Notes under the pieces: model-generated
What the model was told of the DNA's origin: nothing
Seen by the model: only the letters and a program-made list of their open reading frames with translations
Database searches by the model: none
In this document: positions 50,533-60,178 of the stretch, piece by piece
Numbering within the stretch: position 1 is the stretch's first letter
Layout: every line of letters begins with the position of its first letter
Program-made: the position numbers and the translations under genes
Source: Pseudomonas sp. SORT22
GTDB lineage: Bacteria; Pseudomonadota; Gammaproteobacteria; Pseudomonadales; Pseudomonadaceae
DNA: 64,000 nt
Direction of reading: 5' to 3'
Assembly (NCBI RefSeq): GCF_018417635.1
Contig: NZ_CP071007.1
Location: forward strand, 2,666,501-2,730,500

Positions 50533-53500
50533 ATGATTCAACCAGCCTCAATCGATCAGCGCAGCTTTCGCAAGCTGCTGACCCGCAACATCGGCCTGCC
50601 CCTGGGGGTAGGGCTGCTCAGTGCGGTGGTGTTCGTGACGATCATCAGCTACCTGCTGTCGGCCATTCAATGGGTCGAGCACACCGACCGGGTGATCAAC
50701 AACGCCAACGAGACGGTGAAACTGTCGATCGACATGGAAACCGGCATGCGCGGCTTCCTGATCACCGGCGAGGAGCGCTTTCTCGACCCCTATGAGGTGG
50801 CCAAGCCGCAGGTGATTGCCGGCATCAAGGGCCTGGAACAACTGGTGGCCGACAACCCGCAGCAGGTTGACCGCCTGCAGCGCCTGCTGGGCCTGCAGGA
50901 TGAGTGGAACACCTTCGCCGCAAACATGATCAGCCTGCGCCGCGACAACGGTAATTTCCGCGAGGCCGTCGGCTCCGGACGGGGCAAGCGCCTGACCGAC
51001 GAGATCCGCAAGGAGTTCGACGCGTTCATTGCCATGGAGCATCAACTGCGGGTGGCCCGCAACGACACGGTGAATACCACCACCATCGTGTCGATTTCGG
51101 CATACCTGGTGTTTGTCATCCTGCTCAGTGGCCTGCTGGCCTACCTGGGGCGCCGCGACCTGCTGGCGCTGTCGGGCAGCTACGCCAGCAGCCTTGAGTC
51201 GCAGCAACGGGCCAACCAGCGCCTGGAACGCCAGGCCTGGCTGCGTACCGGGCAGACCGAGCTGGCCAGCCAGGTGCTCGGGCAACTGACCCTGCCGATG
51301 CTCGGCAACAACATCCTGCGTTTTTTTGCCGGTTACCTGGGCAGTGCTGTCGGCGCCATGTACGCCCGTGACGAGCACGGCGGCCTGCGCCGGGTGGCCA
51401 CTTACGGTATGTCGGCCGAGCAGGCCGGGCAAGAGCAGCTGGTCGGCAGCCACGAAGGCATTCTGGCCCAGGCGGTGATGCAGGAGCGCCTGTTGCGCCT
51501 GGACGAGTTGCCGGCTGACTACTTCAAGGTCAGCAGCGGCCTGGGCCAGGGCTTGCCGCGCAGCGTGCTGGTGATGCCGACCAGCAACGACGGGCAGATC
51601 AACGGCGTGGTCGAACTGGGCTTCTTGCGCAGCCTGGATGAACGCGACATCGAATTCCTCGAGCTGGTGGCCGGCAACATGGGCACTTCGATCGAGAGCG
51701 CCCGCTACCGCCAGCGCCTGCAGGAAGTGCTGGCCGAAACCCAGCAGCTCAACGAAGAGCTGCAGGTGCAGCAGGAAGAGCTGAAAACCGCCAACGAAGA
51801 GCTCGAAGAGCAATCGCGGGTGCTCAAGGAGTCCCAGGCGCACCTGGAAACCCAGCAGGCCGAGCTTGAGCAGACCAACGAGCAACTGGCCGAGCGCACC
51901 GAAGCCCTGGCCGAGCAGCGCGACGTGCTGGACCGCAAGAACGGCGAACTGAACCAGGCCCAGGTCGAGCTGCAGGAGCGCGCCGAAGAGCTGCAGCGCT
52001 CGAGCAAGTACAAGTCCGAGTTCCTCGCCAACATGTCCCACGAGCTGCGCACGCCGCTCAACAGCTCGCTGATCCTGGCCAAGCTGCTGGCCGAGAACGG
52101 CGAAGAGAACCTCACCGGCGAGCAGGTCAAGTTTGCCGAGTCGATCTACTCGGCGGGCAACGACCTGCTCAACCTGATCAACGATATTCTCGACATTGCC
52201 AAGGTCGAGGCCGGCAAGCTTGAAGTGCGCCCGGAAACCACCCACGTGGCGCGCCTGAGCGAAGGCCTGCGCAACTTGTTCGAGCCGCTGGCCAGCGAGA
52301 AGCAGCTGAGCTTCACAGTGTCGGTCGAGCCGCAGGTGCCGGCGACCCTGTACACCGATCGCCAGCGCCTGGAGCAGATCCTCAAGAACCTGTTGTCCAA
52401 CGCGGTGAAGTTCACCGAACGCGGCGAAGTCAGCCTCACTATCGGCTGGCAGCCCGGCGCCGGCATTGTCTTCTCGGTGCGCGACAGCGGCATCGGCATC
52501 GCCGCCGACCAGCAGCAGAGCATCTTCGAAGCCTTCCACCAGGCCGATGGCACCACCAACCGCCGGTATGGCGGCACCGGCCTGGGCCTGTCGATCTCGC
52601 GTGACCTGGCGCAGTTGCTGGGCGGGCAGATCAGTGTCGACAGCAGCCTGGGCCAGGGCAGTGTGTTCAGCCTGGTCCTGCCGGAGCGCTACGAGCCGAT
52701 TGTCGACCAGAGCCCGGTGCAGATCGTTCATCAGCCAGCGCGCCTGGTCAGCGCGCCGTTGCCGGCACCCGTTGCGCCTGCGCCGCTAGCACGCCCGGCG
52801 CCGAGCTTTGCCGACGACCGCGACAAGGCGCCGTTCAGCAACCGCTTGATCCTGGTGATCGAAGACGAGCCGAATTTCGCCCGTATCCTCTTCGACCTGG
52901 CCCACGAACTGGGCTACAGCTGCCTGGTGGCCCAGGCTGCCGACGAGGGCTTTGAACTGGCGGCGAGCTTCATTCCCGATGCGGTGTTGCTGGACATGCG
53001 CCTGCCGGACCATTCCGGTCTCACCGTGCTGCAGCGCCTTAAAGAGCAGGCCAGCACCCGGCACATTCCGGTGCATGTGATCTCGGTCGAGGACCGGGTC
53101 GAGGCGGCGCTGCACATGGGCGCCATCGGCTACGCGGTCAAACCTGCCACCCGCGAAGAGCTCAAACAGGTGTTCGCGCGCCTGGAAGCCAAGCTGACCC
53201 AGAAGCTCAAGCACATCCTGCTGGTCGAGGACGATGACCTGCAGCGCGAAAGCATTGCCCGCCTGATCGGCGACGAAGACATCGAGATCACCGCGGTGGG
53301 CATGGCCCAGCAGGCCCTGGACCTGCTGCGCGAGAATATCTACGACTGCATGATCATCGACCTCAAGCTGCCGGACATGCTCGGCAATGAGCTGCTCAAG
53401 CGCATGTCCGACGACGACATCCGCGCGTTCCCGCCGGTGATCGTCTACACCGGGCGCAACCTGACCCGCGAAGAAGAAGCCGACCTGCTCAAGTACTCGC

Positions 53501-54024
53501 GCTCGATCATCATCAAGGGCGCGCGCTCGCCCGAGCGCCTGCTCGATGAAGTGACGCTTTTTCTGCACAAAGTCGAATCCAAGCTGTCCCATGAAAGACA
53601 GCGCATGCTCAAGACCGCGCGCAGCCGCGACAAGGTCTTCGAGGGCCGCAAGCTGCTGCTGGTGGATGACGATGTGCGCAATATCTTTGCCCTGACCAGT
53701 GCCCTGGAACACAAGGGCGCGATTGTCGAGATCGGGCGCAATGGCCGCGAAGCCATCGAGCGCCTGGAGCAGCACGAGGACATCGACCTGGTGCTGATGG
53801 ACGTGATGATGCCGGAGATGGACGGCTACGAAGCCACCCGCCTGATCCGCAAGGACCCGCGCTGGCGCAAACTGCCGATCATCGCCGTCACCGCCAAGGC
53901 GATGAAGGATGACCAGGAGCGTTGCCTGCAGGCTGGGGCCAATGACTACCTGGCCAAGCCCATCGACCTTGACCGGTTGTTCTCGCTGATCCGTGTCTGG
54001 CTGCCGCAACTGGAGCGAATTTGA
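50533..54024 (+). CDS. Hybrid histidine kinase: CHASE3-GAF-HisKA-HATPase-REC-REC-REC
   Basis: A 1163-residue membrane kinase. Helices at about 16-38 and 185-205 flank a CHASE3-like periplasmic sensor. A GAF domain (about 245-395) is followed by a long coiled coil rich in Gln and Glu (395-495). The HisKA motif [14 protein letters not shown] has H503. A HATPase domain ([18 protein letters not shown]) follows. Three receivers start at about 772, 893 and 1040, with phospho-acceptor Asps in [18 protein letters not shown] and [11 protein letters not shown]. The stop overlaps the CheR-like gene start by 4 bp. The input signal is unknown. Confidence 0.93.
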   Translation: MIQPASIDQRSFRKLLTRNIGLPLGVGLLSAVVFVTIISYLLSAIQWVEHTDRVINNANETVKLSIDMETGMRGFLITGEERFLDPYEVAKPQVIAGIKGLEQLVADNPQQVDRLQRLLGLQDEWNTFAANMISLRRDNGNFREAVGSGRGKRLTDEIRKEFDAFIAMEHQLRVARNDTVNTTTIVSISAYLVFVILLSGLLAYLGRRDLLALSGSYASSLESQQRANQRLERQAWLRTGQTELASQVLGQLTLPMLGNNILRFFAGYLGSAVGAMYARDEHGGLRRVATYGMSAEQAGQEQLVGSHEGILAQAVMQERLLRLDELPADYFKVSSGLGQGLPRSVLVMPTSNDGQINGVVELGFLRSLDERDIEFLELVAGNMGTSIESARYRQRLQEVLAETQQLNEELQVQQEELKTANEELEEQSRVLKESQAHLETQQAELEQTNEQLAERTEALAEQRDVLDRKNGELNQAQVELQERAEELQRSSKYKSEFLANMSHELRTPLNSSLILAKLLAENGEENLTGEQVKFAESIYSAGNDLLNLINDILDIAKVEAGKLEVRPETTHVARLSEGLRNLFEPLASEKQLSFTVSVEPQVPATLYTDRQRLEQILKNLLSNAVKFTERGEVSLTIGWQPGAGIVFSVRDSGIGIAADQQQSIFEAFHQADGTTNRRYGGTGLGLSISRDLAQLLGGQISVDSSLGQGSVFSLVLPERYEPIVDQSPVQIVHQPARLVSAPLPAPVAPAPLARPAPSFADDRDKAPFSNRLILVIEDEPNFARILFDLAHELGYSCLVAQAADEGFELAASFIPDAVLLDMRLPDHSGLTVLQRLKEQASTRHIPVHVISVEDRVEAALHMGAIGYAVKPATREELKQVFARLEAKLTQKLKHILLVEDDDLQRESIARLIGDEDIEITAVGMAQQALDLLRENIYDCMIIDLKLPDMLGNELLKRMSDDDIRAFPPVIVYTGRNLTREEEADLLKYSRSIIIKGARSPERLLDEVTLFLHKVESKLSHERQRMLKTARSRDKVFEGRKLLLVDDDVRNIFALTSALEHKGAIVEIGRNGREAIERLEQHEDIDLVLMDVMMPEMDGYEATRLIRKDPRWRKLPIIAVTAKAMKDDQERCLQAGANDYLAKPIDLDRLFSLIRVWLPQLERI

Positions 54025-54842
54025 GTATCGAACGCAACACCGACATTGAAATACGGCTGCTGATCGAGGCGATCTACCTCAAGTATAGCTATGACTTTCG
54101 CGATTACTCCGGCGCCTCGATCAAGCGCCGGATCCAGCACGCATTGCGCCAGTTCGACTGCAAGACCGTCTCGGCCCTGCAGGAGCGGGTGCTGCACGAC
54201 CCGGGCATGTTCATGCAGTTGCTGCAGTTCCTGACCATCCCGGTCAGCGAGATGTTCCGCGACCCCGAGCACTTCCTTGCAGTGCGCCAGGAAGTGGTGC
54301 CGCTGCTGCGTACCTGGCCGTCGATCAAGATCTGGATCGCCGGTTGCAGCACCGGCGAGGAGGTCTATTCGATGGCCATCCTGCTGCGTGAAGAAGGCTT
54401 GCTGGAGCGCACCATCATCTATGCCACCGACATCAACCCCAGCTCCCTGGAGAAGGCCAAGCAGGGCATCTACAGCATGCACAACATGCGCCTGTACGGT
54501 GACAACTACCGCAAGGCCGGCGGGCGCGGTGAGCTCAGCGACTACTACACCTCGGCCTATGGCAACGCCATCGTCGACAGCAGCCTGCGCGACAACGTGA
54601 CCTTCGCCGACCACAGTCTGGCCACCGACAGCGTGTTCTCCGAAACCCAGTTGATCTCCTGCCGCAACGTACTGATCTACTTTAACAAGACCCTGCAGGA
54701 CCGCGCGTTTGGCCTGTTTCACGAGTCATTGTGCCATCGCGGCTTCCTGGTGCTGGGCAGCAAGGAAACCCTGGACTTTTCGGCCTATGCCGACAAGTTC
54801 GAGGCGCTGGTCAAGCCCGAACGGATCTACCGCAAATCATGA
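54021..54842 (+). CDS. CheR-like protein methyltransferase
   Basis: A 273-residue CheR-type SAM-dependent glutamate methyltransferase. The SAM site reads WIAGCSTGEEVYSMAI (about 110-125), and IYATDINPSSLEKAKQG and LISCRNVLIYF are also typical. The start is a TTG at 54021 that overlaps the kinase stop (TTGA), a rare start codon that implies coupling and low yield. No chemoreceptor, CheA or CheW gene is adjacent, so its substrate is likely not a classical receptor; the CHASE3-GAF kinase coupled to it is a candidate. Confidence 0.93.
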   Translation: MSIERNTDIEIRLLIEAIYLKYSYDFRDYSGASIKRRIQHALRQFDCKTVSALQERVLHDPGMFMQLLQFLTIPVSEMFRDPEHFLAVRQEVVPLLRTWPSIKIWIAGCSTGEEVYSMAILLREEGLLERTIIYATDINPSSLEKAKQGIYSMHNMRLYGDNYRKAGGRGELSDYYTSAYGNAIVDSSLRDNVTFADHSLATDSVFSETQLISCRNVLIYFNKTLQDRAFGLFHESLCHRGFLVLGSKETLDFSAYADKFEALVKPERIYRKS

Positions 54843-55414
54843 ACGGCGTTCAGGCGATTACCCTGGGCGCTTCGGCGGGCGGCGTCAGTGCCTTGCTCAC
54901 GGTGTTTCATGCTTTGCCGCCGGCGTTTCGCATTCCGCTGCTGTGCGTGCTGCACTTGCCGGATGACCGGCGCAGCCACCTGGCCGAGGTCCTTGCCCGC
55001 AGGCTCAAGCGCCCGGTGCGCGAAGCGCGCGACAAGGAAGACATCGCCCCCGGCACCATTTATGTGGCCGGGCCCGGTTATCACCTGTCGGTGGAGCGTG
55101 ACCACAGCCTGTCGTTGAGCCAGGAAGAGCGCGTGCATTTTTCCCGGCCTTCAATCGATTTCCTTTTCGAGTCGGCCGCCGATGCCTACGGCGCGAGCCT
55201 GCTTGGCGTGCTGCTGACCGGTGCCAACGAGGACGGTGCCCGCGGCCTTGCCTGCATTAAGCGCCAAGGCGGTCGGACCATTGTCCAGGACCCGCTTGAA
55301 GCGCAAGTGTCGACCATGCCGCGTGCGGCGCTGGCCCTGCATCGGCCCGACTACATACTCCCTTTGAATGGCATCGGGCAACTGCTCGCCAGCCTGGAAG
55401 CCCCAGAATGCTAA
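54839..55414 (+). CDS. CheB-like methylesterase domain without receiver
   Basis: A 191-residue stand-alone CheB catalytic domain. The catalytic Ser-His-Asp are visible in LGASAGGVSAL, CVLHLP and LTGANEDGARG. The N-terminal receiver that normally controls CheB is missing, so activity must be set another way, perhaps by the neighbouring receiver proteins. The ATG overlaps the CheR-like stop by 4 bp and the stop overlaps the next gene by 7 bp, so the four genes from 50533 are one translationally coupled unit. Confidence 0.92.
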   Translation: MNGVQAITLGASAGGVSALLTVFHALPPAFRIPLLCVLHLPDDRRSHLAEVLARRLKRPVREARDKEDIAPGTIYVAGPGYHLSVERDHSLSLSQEERVHFSRPSIDFLFESAADAYGASLLGVLLTGANEDGARGLACIKRQGGRTIVQDPLEAQVSTMPRAALALHRPDYILPLNGIGQLLASLEAPEC

Positions 55415-56634
55415 GGCACATACAAGCAAAACTGCTGATCGTCGACGACCTGCCGGAGAACCTCCTGGCCCTGGAGGCGTTGATCAAAGGCGAAGACCGC
55501 GAGGTGCACCAGGCCCAGTCCGCCGACCAGGCGCTGGCGCTGCTGCTCGAGCACGAATTCGCCCTGGCCATTCTTGACGTGCAGATGCCCGGCATGAACG
55601 GCTTCGAGCTGGCCGAACTGATGCGCGGCACCGAGAAGACCAAGAACATCCCCATCGTCTTCGTCAGCGCCGCCGGGCGCGAAATGAACTATGCCTTCAA
55701 AGGTTATGAAAGCGGCGCGGTGGACTTCCTGCACAAGCCGCTGGACAGCCTGGCGGTGAAAAGCAAGGTGGCGGTGTTTGTCGACCTGTTCCGCCAGCGC
55801 AAGGCCCTCGGCCAGCAACTGGAAGCCCTGGAGCGCAGCCGCGAAGAGCAGGAACTGCTGTTGGCCCAGTTGCAGGTGACCCGCCGGGAGCTTGAGCACG
55901 CGGTGCGCATGCGCGATGACTTCATGTCGATCGTTTCCCATGAGGTGCGCACGCCGCTCAACGGCCTGATTCTGGAAACCCAGTTGCGCAAGCTGCACCT
56001 GGCCAAGGACAACGCCGATGCCTTTACCCTGGACAAGATGCGCGCCATGGTCGAGCGCGACGAGCGGCAGATCAACAGCCTGATCCGCTTGATCGAAGAC
56101 ATGCTCGACGTGTCGCGGATCCGCACCGGCAAGCTGTCGATCCGCCCAAGCCAGTTCGACCTCGGGCAACTGGTCGGCGGCTTGATCGAGAACTTCCAGG
56201 CCCAGGCCGCAGCTGCCGAGTCGCATATCGAGTTCAACGCCGGCGTGCCGCTGGCCGGCGTATGGGACGAGTTTCGCATCGAGCAGGTGGTCGCCAATCT
56301 GCTGACCAACGCCCTGCGCTATGGGGCGAAAAGCCCGGTGCAGGTGCGCACCTTCGAGGAAGGCGGCATGGCCTGCGTCGAAGTGCGCGACCACGGCATC
56401 GGCATCAGCGAGCACAACCAGCAGCGGATTTTCCAGCAGTTCGAGCGGGTTGCCTCCAGCCAGAGCAGCGCCGGCCTGGGCCTTGGCCTGTATATCTCCG
56501 AGCAGATTGTGCTGGCCCATGGCGGCAGCATCAGCGTGCACAGCATTGAGGGTGCGGGCGCGACCTTTACCGTGCGTCTGCCGCTGCCGCAATCGCTGCG
56601 GGAAAATGACCGGCACCAGGCAACCTCTGCCTGA
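55408..56634 (+). CDS. Response regulator-histidine kinase (REC-HisKA-HATPase)
   Basis: A 408-residue soluble protein with an N-terminal receiver (about 7-120; phospho-acceptor Asp in AILDVQMPGMNG), a short coiled coil, HisKA with H178 in IVSHEVRTPLNG, and a HATPase domain (DHGIGIS, GLGLGLYIS). No membrane segment is present. The layout suggests a relay that receives phosphate from the upstream hybrid kinase and passes it on, perhaps to the receiver encoded 53 bp downstream. Confidence 0.93.
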   Translation: MLRHIQAKLLIVDDLPENLLALEALIKGEDREVHQAQSADQALALLLEHEFALAILDVQMPGMNGFELAELMRGTEKTKNIPIVFVSAAGREMNYAFKGYESGAVDFLHKPLDSLAVKSKVAVFVDLFRQRKALGQQLEALERSREEQELLLAQLQVTRRELEHAVRMRDDFMSIVSHEVRTPLNGLILETQLRKLHLAKDNADAFTLDKMRAMVERDERQINSLIRLIEDMLDVSRIRTGKLSIRPSQFDLGQLVGGLIENFQAQAAAAESHIEFNAGVPLAGVWDEFRIEQVVANLLTNALRYGAKSPVQVRTFEEGGMACVEVRDHGIGISEHNQQRIFQQFERVASSQSSAGLGLGLYISEQIVLAHGGSISVHSIEGAGATFTVRLPLPQSLRENDRHQATSA

Positions 56635-56687
56635 GGCCGGGGTCGTATAGCCAAACAGCTGAATATTTTATCGAACAAGGCATTGGC

Positions 56688-57065
56688 ATGAGTGAAGATG
56701 CGCAAGACGTAGTACTGGTGGTCGAAGACGAGCCAGTGATTCGCATGATTCTCGAGGACTACCTCAAGGGCGAGGGTTACCACGTGCTGGTGGCGGAGAA
56801 CGGTGAGCAAGCTTTCAAGATTCTCGCGAGCAAGCCGCACCTGGACCTGATCGTCACCGATTTTCGTTTGCCGGGAGGAATCACCGGGGTGCAGATCGCC
56901 GAACCTGCGGTGAAGATGCGCCCGGACCTGAAGGTGATCTTCATCAGTGGCTACCCCGCGGAAATCCGCGAATCAGGCAGCCCGATCGCCTTCAAGGCGC
57001 CGATCCTGGCCAAGCCGTTCGACCTGAACAGCTTGCGCGAGCAGATTCAGGAGCAATTGCGCTAG
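56688..57065 (+). CDS. Single-domain response regulator
   Basis: A 125-residue receiver domain: VVEDEP acidic pair, phospho-acceptor Asp in LIVTDFRLPGG, FISGYP and ILAKPFD with the conserved Lys. It has no output domain. It closes the signalling cluster and resembles the receiver at 49874 that opens it. It is a likely terminal acceptor for one of the kinases. Confidence 0.9.
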   Translation: MSEDAQDVVLVVEDEPVIRMILEDYLKGEGYHVLVAENGEQAFKILASKPHLDLIVTDFRLPGGITGVQIAEPAVKMRPDLKVIFISGYPAEIRESGSPIAFKAPILAKPFDLNSLREQIQEQLR

Positions 57066-57171
57066 GAGCCTGCTGACTCTTCCCACGCCATCCAGCATGG
57101 CTGGCTGATATTCCCCGCCGAGTAAAAAGCGTCCGATAGCATCCTTGTGAGTCGCCACAGGGAGTCGGCGC

Positions 57172-58932
57172 ATGCGCTTTATCGTTCGCCAGGGAGACGC
57201 CACCAGCACCGGTGGTGAAGTACGCAATGGTTGCGCAAAGCATCCGCTTGGCGGTCGGCCCATCGCCCGCATGGGCGACCCGGTGTATTGCCCTCGCTGC
57301 CAGCGTACCGGCGAAATTGCCCAGGGCAACCCGGCCTACCGGGTAAGCGGCCAGGCGGTGGCCGGCGAAGGTCACCTGGTGCGTTGCGCCTGCCCTTATG
57401 GCAGCCACGCGCTGATTGCCAGCCAGCGGCGCGCACGCATGGGCCTGACCACCACCGGGCGATCGCTACCGCCCGCTATTGCCCTCGAAGAAGAGGAGGA
57501 AGAGGTCGAGGCAGACAATGGCGTCACCCTGCGTATTGGCGTGTTCTTTGATGGCACGGGTAACAACCTCGCCAACAGCGCCACCGTCGCCCAGTGTTTT
57601 GCCCGCGATGTAGAGCTGGCAGAGGAGGCCGAGGAAGTGCGTCGCCATTGCGCCAGGTATGGCTATGACGGCCAGGGGAGTGTGCCGGATGACAGCTACG
57701 GCAATGACATGACCAATGTCGCGCGGTTGTATGAGTTGTATCAGGATCGGGTGTGGGGTGATGAACAGCAGGGCAGGCGCCAGGTGGTGCTCAAGGTCTA
57801 TATCGAAGGGGTCGGCACTACGAGCGGGGGCAAGGATTCCGCTCTTTCTCAGGCAACCGGTCGATACGGGACAGGGGTGATTGCTCGGGCAGAACAGGCA
57901 CACGCCGAGGTCTTGAATCAGGTCAACATTTGGTTTGATGAAAATCCTCAGGCAAAAGTATCCGAACTGCAATTTGACCTGTTTGGCTTCAGTCGAGGCG
58001 CTGCCGCGGCGAGGCACTTTGCTAACAGTCTTCACAGGGGCAAGCGCGGCGGTCTGGCTGCACGCTGGCCGGTGCGCGTCAAACTTTCTGATGACTTCGA
58101 CTGGAACTCAAAAAGTCATTTGAGCATTCAGTTTATTGGCCTGTTTGATTCTGTTGCAGCGATTGTTGCGGTTCTTCGCGGTAACTTCAGTCCGGCGAAC
58201 GCTAACTACTCTGGTGTGGAAATGGGCCTCAAGGCAGGTGTTGCCCATAAGGTCGTACAACTGGTGGCAAGGGATGAGTGGCGCAAAAATTTCCCTCTGA
58301 CCCGAACCGATAATGATATCGAGGTGCCTGGTGCGCACTCTGATGTCGGTGGAGGTTACCTGCCACGTATGCGAGAAAAAGTCTTGCTGTCCAGGCCGCG
58401 TAGCAGTGTCGAGCTACGTAGCCTGGCCAACGAACGGAGCCAGTCCTATCTAAAAGTACAGGAAGATTACTTGCGCAATCGCTCGAAGTGGGAACGCCTG
58501 AAGTTGCAAATGAACATAGTTACATGGTCGGTGGACCTGCCCTTTATTCCCAATCGAGACGCACACCCGTACAAGCGTGTATTTGCCTTTATTCGATGTG
58601 AGCGCGATGTGTTTGCCGATTTATCGTGGGTCTATTTGCGCATTATGCGCGAACTTGGCATACGAAGTGGTGTGCCGTTCCATGAAATTGGTGATCAACC
58701 GGACTTGCCCGATGAGCTTCAGGGGATTGCAGCGAAACTGACCGCTTATGCGCTAGGCGATCGGGCCAGTACTGGGCTCACCCCTGATGAAGAGACATTA
58801 TTGCGTACTCGATACATTCATCTGTCCAGCCATTGGAACCCCCTGGGTTATCTAGTACGCGACAGCACAGAAGTGGTGTTTATCCATAGGCCGAATGCAA
58901 ACGGTCAACGCACGGTATTACCCAATGAGTAG
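57172..58932 (+). CDS. T6SS effector: PAAR domain fused to DUF2235 (Tle1-like) lipase
   Basis: A 586-residue protein. A PAAR-like domain (about 1-90, RQGDATSTGG and GHLVRCACPYGSHAL) would cap the T6SS spike. An acidic linker of glutamates follows (about 104-111). The C-terminal DUF2235 alpha/beta-hydrolase domain has RIGVFFDGTGNN, the nucleophile S274 in GFSRG, and EVPGAHSDVGGGY. DUF2235 effectors of the Tle1 group are phospholipases that attack the membranes of rival cells. Base composition becomes more AT-rich from about 57840, inside the toxin domain, and stays so through the next gene, a sign of domain exchange. No Shine-Dalgarno stronger than AGGGAG is seen. The substrate is inferred. 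Confidence 0.88.
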   Translation: MRFIVRQGDATSTGGEVRNGCAKHPLGGRPIARMGDPVYCPRCQRTGEIAQGNPAYRVSGQAVAGEGHLVRCACPYGSHALIASQRRARMGLTTTGRSLPPAIALEEEEEEVEADNGVTLRIGVFFDGTGNNLANSATVAQCFARDVELAEEAEEVRRHCARYGYDGQGSVPDDSYGNDMTNVARLYELYQDRVWGDEQQGRRQVVLKVYIEGVGTTSGGKDSALSQATGRYGTGVIARAEQAHAEVLNQVNIWFDENPQAKVSELQFDLFGFSRGAAAARHFANSLHRGKRGGLAARWPVRVKLSDDFDWNSKSHLSIQFIGLFDSVAAIVAVLRGNFSPANANYSGVEMGLKAGVAHKVVQLVARDEWRKNFPLTRTDNDIEVPGAHSDVGGGYLPRMREKVLLSRPRSSVELRSLANERSQSYLKVQEDYLRNRSKWERLKLQMNIVTWSVDLPFIPNRDAHPYKRVFAFIRCERDVFADLSWVYLRIMRELGIRSGVPFHEIGDQPDLPDELQGIAAKLTAYALGDRASTGLTPDEETLLRTRYIHLSSHWNPLGYLVRDSTEVVFIHRPNANGQRTVLPNE

Positions 58933-59572
58933 TACCTGGCGAGTCGTGCTGCTGCTCACTGCTTTGCTGCTTGCAGGGTGTGCAGGTCAAGACAGTATTC
59001 GGCTGCCTGCTGGCCCATGGTATTTGGGTTTTGTGGCGCCTACCCACATGGCCGTGTGGATTGAGACTGCCGATGTGCTGGACATCAAGGACCGCGGGTT
59101 CAGACGAGTCATGGGCGGGAACGCCAGAATGGATTTTACATTCAAGCCTGAGGATGGTTGGTCAACGCGCACGGGAGTGGGGTCGGGAAAATATGTATCG
59201 GGCAGTGATCTGCCCAAGTTGATTTATGTTCGCTGGCAATCATTGGCCGAAGCACAGACCTACGAAGTAGTCATTGAGATTCCTGAGGCAACGCGCCACA
59301 GCATGTTGAAACCTGAGCGCGCCTATTGTCGTTTGAATGATCGAGTCATCGATAACTACCGTACATACGTGACCATCGGCCTGGCCCCTGGCGGTGTCGC
59401 CCAAACCTGGCTGCGTGGAGTTTGCCTTGAGCGCATCAAGGTGATTCGAACGGTCGGTCGCATAGTGCCACTGGGACCGGACCTGGGGCGCTCCAGCGTT
59501 GGCTACCTACCCCTGGAACCCAAATCCCAAGCCTACATCGACGCCCACGGTATCCCCTATGGCGCCTGGTAA
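58925..59572 (+). CDS. DUF2931-like lipoprotein, probable immunity protein
   Basis: A 215-residue lipoprotein. The signal peptide ends in the lipobox LLAGC (Cys about residue 19), with no Asp at +2, so outer-membrane sorting is possible. The rest resembles DUF2931 proteins often found behind Tle effectors. The start at 58925 overlaps the effector stop by 8 bp, the tight coupling expected of an effector-immunity pair. It shares the lower GC content of the effector's toxin half. A periplasmic lipoprotein would block a lipase that acts on membranes from the periplasm. The immunity role is inferred from context. Confidence 0.8.
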   Translation: MSSTWRVVLLLTALLLAGCAGQDSIRLPAGPWYLGFVAPTHMAVWIETADVLDIKDRGFRRVMGGNARMDFTFKPEDGWSTRTGVGSGKYVSGSDLPKLIYVRWQSLAEAQTYEVVIEIPEATRHSMLKPERAYCRLNDRVIDNYRTYVTIGLAPGGVAQTWLRGVCLERIKVIRTVGRIVPLGPDLGRSSVGYLPLEPKSQAYIDAHGIPYGAW

Positions 59573-59573
59573 G

Positions 59574-60167
59574 TCAGGCCATCGAGTTCAGGCTTTCACC
59601 GCGCAGGGTCCGCTCGATTCCGCCCAGCAGCATGCTTTCCATCAGCGCCAGGCCCTGGGCCTGGGGCAGTTGCGAGGCTTGCAGCCAGCCGGGCAGGCTG
59701 TTGAGCAGGTTGGCGATGACATGGGCGGTGGCTTGCAGTGCCTTGCCGTGCAGAGTTGCCTTGGGCGCCAGCAGGCGCAGCAGGGCGCTTTCATACTGTT
59801 GACGCAGTTGGCCGATGCGCGCTTGCTGCTCGACACTCAAACAGCACAGGTCACGCTCGGCCAGGCGAAACTGCAGCGGCCGCTCGGTATGCAGGCTCCA
59901 GTGCGCGGCAATCACCTCGCCGAGGGTCTGTTGCTGGCTGCGCCGCCCCGGGTTAAGGGTGGCCAGCAGCTCCTCGAACAACTCCTCGATGAGGTCGAAC
60001 AGCAAGTGCTGCTTGCTCGGGAAGTGGTGGTACAAGGAGCCTGCAGTCAGGCCCAGGTGGGCGGCCAGTTCGCGCATGCTGACCTGGCCGAAACCCTTCT
60101 CGGCGAACAGCTCCAGGGCCTTGTCACGCCGCTCTTCAAAGTTCGCACAACGCAAAGCGGCGTCCAT
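59574..60167 (-). CDS. TetR-family transcriptional regulator
   Basis: A 197-residue TetR-type repressor with an N-terminal helix-turn-helix (about 12-58: RDKALELFAEKGFGQVSM, LAAHLGLTAGSLYHHFPSK). The ligand domain is not assigned. It is the last gene of a minus-strand operon after a thiolase and a hydroxyacyl-CoA dehydrogenase, 11 bp behind the latter, so it may control that pathway; an acyl-CoA ligand is plausible. It ends 1 bp after the convergent DUF2931 gene. Confidence 0.9.
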   Translation of the reverse strand: MDAALRCANFEERRDKALELFAEKGFGQVSMRELAAHLGLTAGSLYHHFPSKQHLLFDLIEELFEELLATLNPGRRSQQQTLGEVIAAHWSLHTERPLQFRLAERDLCCLSVEQQARIGQLRQQYESALLRLLAPKATLHGKALQATAHVIANLLNSLPGWLQASQLPQAQGLALMESMLLGGIERTLRGESLNSMA

Positions 60168-60178
60168 GGCAGGGCTCC

